From assembly GCA_016717855.1 (NCBI GenBank), contig JADKEV010000026.1, positions 1 through 64,000 of the forward strand: a stretch of 64,000 nt of DNA, written 5' to 3'. Below the pieces are notes generated by a model. It worked only from the letters and a program-made list of their open reading frames with translations, searched no databases and was not told the origin of the DNA. The stretch's first letter is position 1, and the number at the start of each line of letters is the position of its first letter. Below are positions 29,135-42,110 of this stretch, one piece after another. This DNA is from Betaproteobacteria bacterium (GTDB lineage Bacteria > Pseudomonadota > Gammaproteobacteria > Burkholderiales > Casimicrobiaceae). The translations under genes were made by a program, and so were the position numbers.

Positions 29135-30775
29135 ATGATCAACCGGCTCTTTGGCATTCAGATCGCAAGGCGCGGCGACCCGTTCGCCAACGAGAAGTCG
29201 GTCCGGCTCTGGGCGTCCGGCTTGCCGCCGAACGACCCCGTCGGCGCCATTGAGGCGATCAGCCGCCTGCTCGAGTCCGCGCGTGCGGCGCCGCCGGCCG
29301 CGACCCACGATTATCTGCGGGCGCTCATGGAACTCGACCGGGCCGCAGTGCCGTTGCAGGCTCAATTGCAGGCGCAGTCCCGAATGGCGACGATGTCGGA
29401 CGACGTGCGGCAGCGCTTGTGGCGCGCCTGCGACGATGTGGCCCGCGGGTTTGCGCACAGGTACGAGCAGGTGTGCGGGGCCGTGCAGGTGGAAGGCGAC
29501 CACACGAAGGTGCGCGCAGAGCTGCACGGCGTGTACGCCCGGATGTTCTACTACACCGGCGTGCAGTACTGCCAGGCACTGTTTCGCTACGAGCAGTGGA
29601 TACCGGGCAAGTGGCGGCAGCTGCATGCCGCGTACCGGGAAGCGTGCCAGCAAGGCGTAGTCGCCGAGGCCTTTGCGCTCGAGGCGACGGCAGTACCGGC
29701 CGAGCGGCTGTCGCCCGAGCAGGAATACCTGCAGATCCTCCTTCTACAGCGCATGAACACCGGCAACCTGACAGCGCAGCAGATCGACTGGGCGGCCGCC
29801 TGGCTGCGGGGATGGGCGCATCTGCTGCGGCTGGCGATGGGACAGCTCGAAGGCGATGGATTCTGGCTCGATCTCGGTCGTGGCGAGGGCCTGGTCCACC
29901 GGCGGCCGGCGAGTCCCGCGGGCGATGTCCTGTACCTCGACGTGATGCCGCTGCACGTGCATCTGGCACTTCTCGTGCCCCGGCTCGAGGTGCAGGCGGC
30001 CGCCAACCCGGCGCAGCCGGAATTGAGCGAGCAATTGGCGCTGGCGCGGCGCCTGGTCCAACTCTGGCGACCACAGGCGGGGGAGGAACCGCGCCGCGGC
30101 GCGCGGCGGCCGGCGTACCAGGATGTCCACGTGGCGGCGGGATGGGCCGAGATTACGGTCGCCCTGTCGGCGAAAACGATCCAGAAGTCCAGCGCGCCGC
30201 AAGGTTACCACTACGACGACTACGGCCGGCTGCGTCAGAACAAGGACGGCCAGCGCGTTACGGGGGATACGCGCCGCATGGACCCGGACGCATGGCAGGT
30301 CCAGGACGCGAGCGACTCGGATCTGCGCATCTGTTCCTCGTCGCGGCGCGCGGCGAGGCAGCGCCCCGGGGTCTTGCTTGCGCTGCAATTCGAGGACGAC
30401 CCGCACTGGCAGCTTGGCATTGTGCGGCGCCTCAAGCGGCTCGGCGCGGGGCAGATCGAACTCGGAGTCGAGATCATTGCCGCGAATGCTGCGCTGGTGC
30501 TCGCCAGGGAACTCGACGTCCGCGACACCGGCTACAGCGTGGATGGCGTCGACATCGGGCAGAAAGGCAAGAGTTTCAGCGCCCTGTATTTGTCTTCCCC
30601 GCCGGCGCGTACCCGTGTCCCGCCGGGAGTCAGCCTCGTGCTGCAGCCGGCAGAGTATGCGAAGGGGCGCCTGTTGTCGCTGCTGGTCGACGGCCACTAT
30701 CAGGACGCCTGCCTGTCGGCAGCGCAGGAACGCACCAAGGACTGGGTATGGACCCGACTCGAGGACATCCGGTAG
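29135..30775 (+). CDS. Uncharacterised protein, second tandem paralogue
   Basis: 546 residues. It shares the blocks of its neighbours: GLPPNDPVGAIEAISRLLES, VRQRLWRACDDVARGFAH, FRYEQWIPGKWRQLHAAY, EQEYLQILLLQRMNTGNLTA, GFWLDLGRGEGLV and WQLGIVRRLKRLGAGQIELG. The PilZ-like motif is altered: DASDSD (D391-x-S393-x-x-D396) has Asp where Gly is expected, and no RxxxR lies before it. It therefore may have lost ligand binding if the first and third copies bind one. The start at 29135 lies 85 bases after the first paralogue; the ribosome-binding site is weak (GGGGACAG). Probably co-transcribed with the first copy. Confidence 0.7.
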   Translation: MINRLFGIQIARRGDPFANEKSVRLWASGLPPNDPVGAIEAISRLLESARAAPPAATHDYLRALMELDRAAVPLQAQLQAQSRMATMSDDVRQRLWRACDDVARGFAHRYEQVCGAVQVEGDHTKVRAELHGVYARMFYYTGVQYCQALFRYEQWIPGKWRQLHAAYREACQQGVVAEAFALEATAVPAERLSPEQEYLQILLLQRMNTGNLTAQQIDWAAAWLRGWAHLLRLAMGQLEGDGFWLDLGRGEGLVHRRPASPAGDVLYLDVMPLHVHLALLVPRLEVQAAANPAQPELSEQLALARRLVQLWRPQAGEEPRRGARRPAYQDVHVAAGWAEITVALSAKTIQKSSAPQGYHYDDYGRLRQNKDGQRVTGDTRRMDPDAWQVQDASDSDLRICSSSRRAARQRPGVLLALQFEDDPHWQLGIVRRLKRLGAGQIELGVEIIAANAALVLARELDVRDTGYSVDGVDIGQKGKSFSALYLSSPPARTRVPPGVSLVLQPAEYAKGRLLSLLVDGHYQDACLSAAQERTKDWVWTRLEDIR

Positions 30776-31000
30776 TCGGCGCGGCGCCGGCAAACGATCC
30801 CGCCAATATCGGGTCGCGGTGCCCGGCGTGACTCGCGGCGTGAAACTTCGCAATTCCCTTTAGCCGCCGCGAGGTGTAACCTCGGTGCGGACTGCTGGCA
30901 AGGCCGGGGGCGCTGTCGGTCAATCGTCGTGCGCTTGCGGCGATTTGGAGCGAAGTTTGCGTCTCCCTCCAGCCGCAGGGGCACACGACAGGGAGGCAGA

Positions 31001-32686
31001 ATGGCAACCACATTGTTCGGAATGTTTCGCGGCGCCCGCCAGGACGATCCCCTGGCCAGCGTGAAAGCGATCACCGCGTGGGCGGCCGGGTTGCCCGCGA
31101 ACGATCCGCTGGGCGCGCTCGAAGCAGTGGTCCGCCTGCTCGAGGACGCCAGCGCGGCGCAACCGGCGGCCACCCTGAGTCGCGTGCAGGCGCTGCAGGC
31201 GCTCGATCGCCTGACGTTGCCCATCCAGGCCGAGATCCTGGCGCAACATCGACTCCCCTCGTTGTCCGAGGATGTTCGCCGGCGACTGTGGCATGCGGCC
31301 AACGATCTGGCGCGGTGGCTGGCCTACGCCTACGAGCAGGCCGGCGGCGTGGCCCCAGCGCGCGAAGGGGAAAGGAAGCCGCCGCAACTGGCCGCGCCCG
31401 GCATCTTTTCGCGGTTGTTCTACTACCGCGGATTGCAAGCCAGGCTGGGACTGTTGCATTACGAGTCCTGGATTCCCGGCAACTGGAAAATCCTGCACAG
31501 CGCGTATCGGGAAGCCTGCGCGCAGGGCGTGGCGACGCAGCCGTTCGCGCCGGGAGGGCCGGCCGAGCCCGGCGACGGCTGCTCCGCCGAGCAGGAATAC
31601 CTGCAGATCCTGCTCTTGCAGCGCGTCAACTCCGGCAATCTGACCGCCAACCAGCTGGAGTGGGCAGGACAATGGCTGCGCACCTGGGCGCGGATGCTGA
31701 AGTTGAGCGAGCCTCCCGCCGAGGGCGACGGCTACTGGCTCGATTCGGGGCGCGGCGAAGGCCTGCTGGCCAAACGCCCCGGGGAGCCGGAAGGCGAACT
31801 GCTGTACCTCGACGTGCGGCCACTGCATGAACAGGTGGGCACGCTGATCGCGCTGCTGCGCGAGCAGGTCGCCCAGAGCGCGGGACATCCGGTCCAGCGC
31901 ACGCACGAAGAGCAGTTGGCCCTGGCCAGGCGACTGGACCAGTTGTGGCGGCCGCAGGCCCAGCCGCGCGCGCGCCGCGGCGAGCGGCGCGCCGAAAAGC
32001 GCCCGGTCGTGGTCGCCGCGGGATGGACGGCGATGATTGCCGCGATGCGCACGGCGGGTGCGCACCGGCAACACGAACCGCATCGATACACGTATGACGA
32101 CGCCACCAGCCTCGCGGTGCGCGGCTATGTGCGCAGCGTGGAGCGCGACCAGTTCGGCAACGTCATCGAGCGCGCCCTGAACCGGCACGGCTGGCAACTG
32201 CAGGACACCAGCGATTCGGGCGCGCGCATCCTGTCGGCGACCAGGGTAGCGCAACAGCAGCAGGTCGGCGCGCTGCTCGCGCTGCAGCCGGACGGCGAGA
32301 CCCGGTGGCGGCTGTGCATCGTGCGCCGGCTGCGCCGGCGCACGTCGGAAAACACCGAGCTTGGCGTCGAGATCATCGCGCAGAACGCCATGATGACCAT
32401 GGTGACGCCGCTCGCCACGCGCGCTTCGGGCTACAGCGTCAATGGGATCGACACCGCCAGCGGCAATCCGGGTTTTCACGCCTTGTACCTGCCTCCGCAG
32501 CAGTACACCCACGGCACGCCCGTGCACAGCCTGGTGCTGCCCGCGAGCGAGTTCGCGCCTGGCCGGAGGCTCTGGGTCCGTGCCGACGGCGCCCCGCGCG
32601 AAATCCGCCTGTTCGTGCTCCTGGAGCAGGGCACCGACTGGGTGTGGACGTCGTTCGAGGTGCAGGACGCCGCGAAGCCGGCCTGA
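31001..32686 (+). CDS. Uncharacterised protein, third tandem paralogue, with RxxxR and DxSxxG motifs
   Basis: 561 residues, with a strong GGGAGG site before the ATG. Block structure as in the other two: GLPANDPLGALEAVVRLLED, VRRRLWHAANDLARWLAY, LHYESWIPGNWKILHSAY, EQEYLQILLLQRVNSGNLTA, GYWLDSGRGEGLL, WRLCIVRRLRRRTSENTELG. Here the C-terminal part carries both halves of a PilZ signature: R374-x-x-x-R378-x-x-x-R382, then D402-x-S404-x-x-G407 twenty residues later. It is separated from copy two by 225 bases, enough for its own promoter. Cyclic-di-GMP binding is a testable inference, not an observation. The next gene is convergent, 12 bases away. Confidence 0.75.
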   Translation: MATTLFGMFRGARQDDPLASVKAITAWAAGLPANDPLGALEAVVRLLEDASAAQPAATLSRVQALQALDRLTLPIQAEILAQHRLPSLSEDVRRRLWHAANDLARWLAYAYEQAGGVAPAREGERKPPQLAAPGIFSRLFYYRGLQARLGLLHYESWIPGNWKILHSAYREACAQGVATQPFAPGGPAEPGDGCSAEQEYLQILLLQRVNSGNLTANQLEWAGQWLRTWARMLKLSEPPAEGDGYWLDSGRGEGLLAKRPGEPEGELLYLDVRPLHEQVGTLIALLREQVAQSAGHPVQRTHEEQLALARRLDQLWRPQAQPRARRGERRAEKRPVVVAAGWTAMIAAMRTAGAHRQHEPHRYTYDDATSLAVRGYVRSVERDQFGNVIERALNRHGWQLQDTSDSGARILSATRVAQQQQVGALLALQPDGETRWRLCIVRRLRRRTSENTELGVEIIAQNAMMTMVTPLATRASGYSVNGIDTASGNPGFHALYLPPQQYTHGTPVHSLVLPASEFAPGRRLWVRADGAPREIRLFVLLEQGTDWVWTSFEVQDAAKPA

Positions 32687-32698
32687 GCCCGGGCCCGT

Positions 32699-33871
32699 TT
32701 ATGGGCGCCGCTTGAGGTTGCGCGCCGCCAGCAGCAGCGCGACCGCCGTGATCGCCGCCGGCAGCGCGGCGCCGGCGACCCAGTCCATCGCGGCGATCGC
32801 ATCGCCGCGCAGGATCCGGGTCAGCAGCAGAAAGTGGCCATTGATCGGCACCCACTTGAGCCACTCGGGTTCCTTTCCGAACTGGAACATCTGGACGACG
32901 GGCAGCAGCGCGGCGACGGTGATCAGGATCTGCGAATTGGTCTGCGCTTCCTTGAACGTGCGCCCCAGCGCGCCGAGGCAGATCAGCACGGCGGCAAAGC
33001 AGCAGGCGAGCGGCAGCAGCATCAGCAGGAAGCCGCCATACTCGCGGGCGCCGAACACGAACGGAATGCCGACCCGCGGCACCGGCCCGAATTGCAGAGT
33101 CAGGTAGAACCCGGTCAGGGTCAGCGCCAGCACCGCGCAGGCCAGCGCGGCGACCGCCAGCCACTTGCCGAGGATCAGCGCACCGGCTTGCACTGGCGCG
33201 GCGAGCAGCACCGCGAGGGTGCCCCGCTCCCGTTCGCCGGCGGTCGAGTCGGCGGCGCTGGCGACCCCGCCAAGCAGGGTCGCGAACACCGCGTAGTACG
33301 CCAGGATGGCCAGCGTCTGCGACCCGCTTTGTTGCGGCGTGGCCAGGTTGATGGTCTCGACCGCGAGCGGCTGGCCGACATCGGCGGCGATGCCGCGCAG
33401 CGCCAGGCGCTGGTCGCCCCACAGCGCGGCAAAACCGCGCAACAGGCCGCGCACGGCCCGCGTTGTGGTGCCCGTGCGCTGCCGCGACTCGTCGTAATAG
33501 AGGCGGACCCGCGCGGCGCGCCCGGCGGCCACGTCGCTCTCGAACGCGGCGTCGATCTCCAGCACGACCTCGATCTCGCCCGCGCGTATTTTCGCCTGGA
33601 ACTCCGCCGGCGGCGGCTCGATGCGCACCCGTTCGCGCTCGAGGTACGCGATCAGCGCCGGCGCGCGTTCGGCGCCGACGACCGGCAGCCGCAGCTGGTC
33701 GGCGCGGTCGATCTCGGTCGAGATCAGCTTGAAGAGCAGCAGCAGCACCAGCGGCCCCGAGAGCGCCGAGCCGAACAGCGTGAGCAGCAGCGTGCGCCGG
33801 TCGCGCAGCGCATCGACGATCTCCTTGGCGAAGACGATCCAGGCCGCGCCGGACAGCGACAGGGGCGTCAC
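32699..33871 (-). CDS. ABC-2 type exporter permease, NatB-like
   Basis: 390 residues from a GTG that overlaps the ATPase stop by four bases (GTGA). The first helix (LLLTLFGSALSGPLVLLLLFKL) is followed by a large external loop (about residues 45-175). Five to six helices follow (ILAYYAVFATLLGGVASAA, WLAVAALACAVLALTLTGFY, LLMLLPLACCFAAVLICLGAL, ILITVAALLPVVQMF and AGAALPAAITAVALLLAA). ERERGTLAVLLAAPVQAGAL is the conserved cytoplasmic coupling segment. The arrangement matches NatB/CcmB-like sodium or drug exporters; the substrate is not evident. It is third in a coupled operon with the ATPase and a lipoprotein hydrolase. Confidence 0.88.
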   Translation of the reverse strand: MTPLSLSGAAWIVFAKEIVDALRDRRTLLLTLFGSALSGPLVLLLLFKLISTEIDRADQLRLPVVGAERAPALIAYLERERVRIEPPPAEFQAKIRAGEIEVVLEIDAAFESDVAAGRAARVRLYYDESRQRTGTTTRAVRGLLRGFAALWGDQRLALRGIAADVGQPLAVETINLATPQQSGSQTLAILAYYAVFATLLGGVASAADSTAGERERGTLAVLLAAPVQAGALILGKWLAVAALACAVLALTLTGFYLTLQFGPVPRVGIPFVFGAREYGGFLLMLLPLACCFAAVLICLGALGRTFKEAQTNSQILITVAALLPVVQMFQFGKEPEWLKWVPINGHFLLLTRILRGDAIAAMDWVAGAALPAAITAVALLLAARNLKRRP

Positions 33872-34602
33872 GCTTCCAGTCCCTCGGCCGAACCCAGCAG
33901 CGCCACGAACGCGTCCTCGAGGGTGGCGCTGCCGCTCGCGCGCAGCAGGTCCTCCGGCGCGCCGGCCGCGACCACGCGCCCGCGATTGAGCACGATGATG
34001 CGGTCGCACACGGCCGAGACCTCCTGCATGATGTGGCTGGAAAACAGCACGCACTTGCCGGCGTCCCGCAGCGCGCGGATCAGTTCCCGCATCGCGCGCG
34101 TCGCGATGACGTCGAGGCCGTTGGTCGGTTCGTCGAGCAGCACGTTCTGCGGATCGTGGATCAGCGCGCGGGCGATCGCCGTCTTCATCTTCTCGCCCTG
34201 CGAAAACCCGTCGGTGCGCCGGCCGGCGAGAGCGCCCATGTCCAGTTGCGCGAACAGCGCGTCGCGCCGCGCGTCGATCTGCGCGCGCGGGAGGCCGTAG
34301 AGCGCGCCGAAGTAGTCGACGTTCTCGCGCGCCGTAAGACGCGGATACAGGCCCTTGGCGTCCGACAGGATGCCGAAGCGCCGGCGGACGGTGATGGGGT
34401 CGCGGGTGCCGTCGTGGCCGTCGACCAGCGCCGTGCCCGCGTCGGGCGTGACCAGCGTGGCCAGGATGCGCATCAGCGTGGTCTTGCCCGCGCCGTTGGG
34501 GCCCAGGATGCCAGTGATCGCGCCGTCGGGCGCGTCGAACGTGACCGCATCGAGCGCCTGGACCGCGCCGAAACGCTTGGACAGCGCTTCGACGGCGATC
34601 AT
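33868..34602 (-). CDS. ABC-2 type exporter ATP-binding protein, NatA-like
   Basis: 244 residues. Walker A GPNGAGKTT, Q-loop GILSDAKGLYPRL, signature FSQGEKMKTAIARAL, Walker B VLLDEPTNGLD and switch His FSSHIMQE are present. The FSQGEK variant of the signature and the length are those of NatA-type exporters. Its ATG overlaps the upstream hydrolase stop (ATGA), and its stop overlaps the permease GTG, so all three are translationally coupled. Confidence 0.92.
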   Translation of the reverse strand: MIAVEALSKRFGAVQALDAVTFDAPDGAITGILGPNGAGKTTLMRILATLVTPDAGTALVDGHDGTRDPITVRRRFGILSDAKGLYPRLTARENVDYFGALYGLPRAQIDARRDALFAQLDMGALAGRRTDGFSQGEKMKTAIARALIHDPQNVLLDEPTNGLDVIATRAMRELIRALRDAGKCVLFSSHIMQEVSAVCDRIIVLNRGRVVAAGAPEDLLRASGSATLEDAFVALLGSAEGLEA

Positions 34603-36138
34603 GGCCTGGCCTCCAGCCGGCCGGCGAAGAACGGCGGGCGCTTCGCCCCGCGCAAGGCCTTGACGCAATCCTCGGGCAATCGGTCGGCGTTGCCGTCGTC
34701 GACGAAGCGCGCCACCAGGCGCGGCGCGCAGCCGAACGGCGACACCAGATGGCCGTAGCCGGGGGCGACGATGTGCGTGGCGCGCGCCAGCGTGCGCACG
34801 GCCAGCTCGCCGTTGGCCGCCGGCGTGACCGGATCGAGGCCGCCGGAGAAGATCAGCACCGGGCGGTCGCTGGTGGTGGGATCGTGGAACGTCGCGGGGA
34901 CCGCGCCATGCGGCCAGTCGGCGCACGCCGCGTCGACGCGGGCGAGCACCGTCGCGGCCACCGGCGAGGCGCGCACGCGGTCCCGGTCGCGGGCATCCAC
35001 GCGCTGCCCGTCTTCGGCGCAGACCACGGAGAGCTGCAGCCCGATGTTCATCCCCTGGCCCAGGTCGCCGACGAGGCGCTAGCGACGCCGCGAACAGCGG
35101 GGCCAGGTCGCCCGCGGCGCCGCGCGTGATCAACTCCGGGACCAGCGCGCTGTATTCGGCCGAGTACAGCAGCGTGCGCAGCGCGCCGTCGATGGCCAGG
35201 AAGTCGACGTCCTGCGTCTGCGCAAGGCCGGTGCGCGGGTGGGCGATCGCCAGCGGGCGCGCAGCCGCATACTCGCGCGCGAGCCGCGCCCAGTCTTCCT
35301 CCAGTCGCGGGTACTCGGCGCGACAGGAAGGGCTGGCGCCGCAATCGGCGATGGTCCGTGCCAGCTGCGCTTCGCCGTTGGTGAGCGCTTCGAACATGAT
35401 GCGCATCGCGGTGGGTGCGACGCCATCGAGGATCGCGGTGCGGATGCGCTCCGGATGCGCGCGCAGATACGCCAGCGCCACGCGCGAGCCGTACGACCCG
35501 CCCCACAGGTTGACCTGCTCGGCACCGAGCGCGGCGCGCACCGCCTCGAGGTCGCGCAGGAATGCCGGTGTCGTGTACAGACGCGGATCGCCGGCGAAGC
35601 CGGCGGCGCACGCGCGCAGCTTCTCCGGCTCGGGCGCCGTCTGCATCATCGCCGCGACCGGGTCGAGGGTGTCGAACAGTTTGCAGTCGAACGGGTGCGA
35701 GCGCCCGGTGCCGCGCTGGTCAATCAGCACGATGTCGCGCGCGCGCCGCACCGCGTCGAACAGCAGCGCGAGCTTGCCAATGTCGCTCGCCGCCTGGCCG
35801 GGCCCGCCCGCGAGCAGCAGCAGCGGGTCGGGCGCCCGGGTGCGCACGTACGCGGGCAGCACGGCCACGTGCAGCTTGATCTTCCTGCCGCCGGGCCGGT
35901 CGTGGTCCTCCGGCACCTCCAGCTCGCCGCACCAGGCGGCGCTGGCGAGGTCCTTCAGCCGGCACTCGGTGAGCGCGATCGCGCCGCGGGAGAGCCCGGT
36001 GTCGGTTGGCGCGGCGCAGCCCGCCAGCAGCGCGCATAGCAGCGCCAGTCCCGGCAGCGCCGCGCCAGCAGGTCGAAAGGTGGCGCGGAACGAGGCGCGG
36101 AGGGCTGCGGACAGGCGGGAGAACGGCATGACGCGCAT
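34599..36138 (-). pseudogene. TAP-like alpha/beta hydrolase (proline-iminopeptidase type) lipoprotein, one frameshift
   Basis: The N-terminal lipobox LALLCALLAGC predicts an outer- or inner-membrane lipoprotein. The alpha/beta hydrolase core has the oxyanion segment LAGGPGQAASD, DQRGTGRS and the nucleophile GGSYGSR. The frame is lost at 35075-35076: removing one base of the GG there gives AASLALVGDLGQGMNIGLQ, and the protein then continues with Asp in GGLDPVTPAANG and His in GYGHLVSPFG to the stop at 34599. The corrected length is about 512 residues, normal for the TAP family (secreted exo-peptidases or esterases). A sequencing indel is the simplest explanation. The start could be 36138 or 36129. 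It heads the coupled NatAB-like operon. Confidence 0.75.
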
Positions 36139-36253
36139 TATAGTGATGCCGCGCCCCGGCGACCGCGTAGCCCGTCGACCGGTCCGCGTGTCCTGACACA
36201 AGAAGCGGCATCGCCCCGCACTACAAGGCGGCCGGGCTGGTGAATGCGCGCCT

Positions 36254-37099
36254 TCAGCCCGGCTGGAAACGCATCGACAGGTCGATGGCCCGGATGTCCT
36301 TGGTCAGCGTGCCGACCGAGATGCGGTCGACGCCGGTCTCGGCGAAGCCGCGGATGGTGTCGAGGTTGATCCCGCCCGAGGCCTCGAGTTCGGCGCGCCC
36401 GGCGGTGACGGCCACCGCTTCGGCCATCCGCTCCGGCGTGAAATTGTCCAGCAGGATCAGCGTGGCACCGGCGTCCAGCGCCTTTTCGAGTTGCACCAGC
36501 GTTTCCACTTCGATCTGGATCATCGTGCCCGGCTGCGCCGCCGCGCGCGCGGCGGCCAGCGCGGCAACGATGCCGCCGGCGGCCATGATGTGGTTTTCCT
36601 TGATCAGGATGCCGTCGAACAAGCCGATCCGGTGATTCGCCCCGCCGCCGACCCGCACCGCGTATTTCTGGGCGAGCCGCAGGCCGGGGATGGTCTTGCG
36701 CGTGTCGACGACCTTGGCGCGCGTCCCGGCGACCGCGGCGACATGCCGCTGCGTGGCGGTCGCCGTCGCGGAGAGCATCTGCAGGAAATTGAGCGCGACG
36801 CGCTCAGCGGTCAGTAACGCCCGCGCCATGCCGGCGATTGAGCAAAGAGTGGCCTTGGGGGCCACCAGGTCCCCCTCCTGCGCATGCCAGGTTACCCGCG
36901 TCGCCGGATCGACCTGGCGCATCACCTCGTCGAAGTACGGGATGCCGCACACGACGCACGCTTCGCGCGCGATGACGGTCGCGGCGGCGCGGCTGGCGGC
37001 GGGGACCAGACCCGCGGTCAGGTCGCCGCTGCCGACGTCCTCGGCCAGCGCGCCGGCCACGATGGCCTGCAGATTCGGGGGAACCGGAATCGCGCTCAT
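36254..37099 (-). CDS. nadC: Nicotinate-nucleotide pyrophosphorylase (carboxylating)
   Basis: 281 residues. It catalyses quinolinate + PRPP to nicotinate mononucleotide in NAD synthesis. Family motifs are EDVGSGDLTA, ALNFLQMLSATAT, VVDTRKTIPGLRLAQKYAVR (quinolinate-binding Arg/Lys), GGGANHRIGLFDGILIKENH, IEVETLVQLE and LLDNFTPE. All are intact and the length is normal. The start overlaps the stop of the DUF2970 gene by four bases. nadA and nadB are not in the window. Confidence 0.96.
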   Translation of the reverse strand: MSAIPVPPNLQAIVAGALAEDVGSGDLTAGLVPAASRAAATVIAREACVVCGIPYFDEVMRQVDPATRVTWHAQEGDLVAPKATLCSIAGMARALLTAERVALNFLQMLSATATATQRHVAAVAGTRAKVVDTRKTIPGLRLAQKYAVRVGGGANHRIGLFDGILIKENHIMAAGGIVAALAAARAAAQPGTMIQIEVETLVQLEKALDAGATLILLDNFTPERMAEAVAVTAGRAELEASGGINLDTIRGFAETGVDRISVGTLTKDIRAIDLSMRFQPG

Positions 37100-37314
37100 C
37101 GGGCGATGATGAGGCGGACCACGGTGACCAGCGTGGCGATGAACAGCAGCCCGCAGATCACCCCGGCGGCGACGATGTGCGCGGGCTTGACGACGATGTG
37201 GTCCTGGTCGGCCGCCTGCTTCTTGCGGATGCCGATGAACGCCGACAGGACGGCGCCCACGACGCGCAGGAAGCTGGCCTGTTGCGGCGGGGAAGCGGGT
37301 TGGGGGTCGGTCAT
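37096..37314 (-). CDS. DUF2970 small membrane protein
   Basis: 72 residues from the ATG at 37314. FLRVVGAVLSAFIGIRKKQAAD and the C-terminal helix IVAAGVICGLLFIATLVTVVRLI are the DUF2970 pattern: an amphipathic segment, a basic RKK, then one transmembrane helix. The function is unknown. It is coupled to nadC (ATGA overlap), a pairing seen in betaproteobacteria. It is divergent from clpB. Confidence 0.82.
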   Translation of the reverse strand: MTDPQPASPPQQASFLRVVGAVLSAFIGIRKKQAADQDHIVVKPAHIVAAGVICGLLFIATLVTVVRLIIAR

Positions 37315-37379
37315 GGTTTTCCGGTGTCGCGGCCCGGCAGTAGGGTCGCTCAATGGCGAATTATCGCACGGCGGCCAAG

Positions 37380-37408
37380 CTTGAAAACCCGCCGCCGCTC
37401 CCCATGTT
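37380..37408 (+). promoter_or_regulatory. Sigma-32 (heat-shock) promoter of clpB
   Basis: CTTGAAA (37380-37386), a 14-base spacer, then CCCATGTT (37401-37408, preceded by C) match the sigma-32 consensus CTTGAAA / CCCCATnT at every consensus position I can compare. The -10 ends 35 bases before the clpB ATG. Confidence 0.85.
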
Positions 37409-37443
37409 CCTGATATCGAATCATAAGTTCAGGGGATCGCATC

Positions 37444-40028
<2,585 letters not shown>

Positions 40029-40032
<4 letters not shown>

Positions 40033-40127
40033 GATGGGTGGAGCGCAGCGATACCCATCCGGCAGTTCGGGGTTAGGATTGGGATTGTCCCGGGCAGATG
40101 GGTATCGCTGCGCTCCACCCATCCTAC
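40029..40127. repeat. Dispersed inverted repeat, copy 1 (31-base arms, 37-base centre)
   Basis: The left arm (40029-40059, beginning GTAGGATGGGTGGAGCGCAG) and right arm (40097-40127, ending CTCCACCCATCCTAC) are perfect inverted copies of 31 bases. The same arms occur at 47633-47663 and 47741-47771 with an unrelated centre. The element lies between convergent clpB and hflX and overlaps the clpB stop codon. On RNA it would form a very stable hairpin that could act as a bidirectional terminator. There is no coding capacity inside. Confidence 0.9.
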
Positions 40128-40147
40128 GGCCTCACATCCTACGGCGT

Positions 40148-41533
<1,386 letters not shown>

Positions 41534-41657
41534 TCGGGGAGTGCTGCGTTGGTGTGGGAGAAGGCAGATAGTACCTGTCCGCCAACTGCCGAACCACTTT
41601 CCTGCCCGCGATCGTCAAAGTGCGCGGAGAATAGGGAAACAACAAGGAGATTTCAAG

Positions 41658-42110
41658 ATGGCTCTGAACTTCAAGCGCGGCATCAAATGGGTTGTTGCCA
41701 GCCTCGCTCTGCTCGCAATCGGGGCAGGGTGCTTTATCGCCGGCCTCATCGCGGGGCACAGGAGCGAGCAGACGCTGATGAGCAGCGCCGATACCGCATT
41801 TATCCTCAGGGTCTTGCGACGCCTGGAGGCAAACGATGTGCCAGCTGCGAAGAATGAGCTCTTCTCCATGATGGAATGGAAGGTGCTCACCCACTGGAGC
41901 GCGGCACAAAAAGGAATTCTGGACTATCCGGAAGGGAGCGCACCAATAGACGTAGAGTTGATACGGCGGGCGATGACGAGCAGGGCGACTTTGTTGAAGG
42001 ATCCCGACATTGCCGCATACAGGGAGGCGGAAAGACGGAGCCAGGCGCACTTTTCTGCCGTGGACTCTACGCTTCAGGAAGTTGAGAAGCGGTACTTGGT
42101 TCAGCGTTAA
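41658..42110 (+). CDS. Small single-pass membrane protein, unknown
   Basis: 150 residues with an AAGGAGA site 7 bases before the ATG. One N-terminal transmembrane segment (WVVASLALLAIGAGCFIAGLI, residues 11-31) acts as an uncleaved anchor, followed by a helical soluble domain (VLRRLEANDVPAAKNELFSM, MEWKVLTHWSAAQK, SQAHFSAVDSTLQEVEKRY). Base composition is less GC-rich than that of neighbouring genes, which could mean recent acquisition. The family is not recognised. Confidence 0.65.
   Translation: MALNFKRGIKWVVASLALLAIGAGCFIAGLIAGHRSEQTLMSSADTAFILRVLRRLEANDVPAAKNELFSMMEWKVLTHWSAAQKGILDYPEGSAPIDVELIRRAMTSRATLLKDPDIAAYREAERRSQAHFSAVDSTLQEVEKRYLVQR

Noticed and set aside
27373..32686. CRISPR or direct-repeat array suggested by repeated protein blocks
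   Set aside because: Similarity is at protein level over three whole genes of about 1.7 kb; there are no short regularly spaced DNA repeats.
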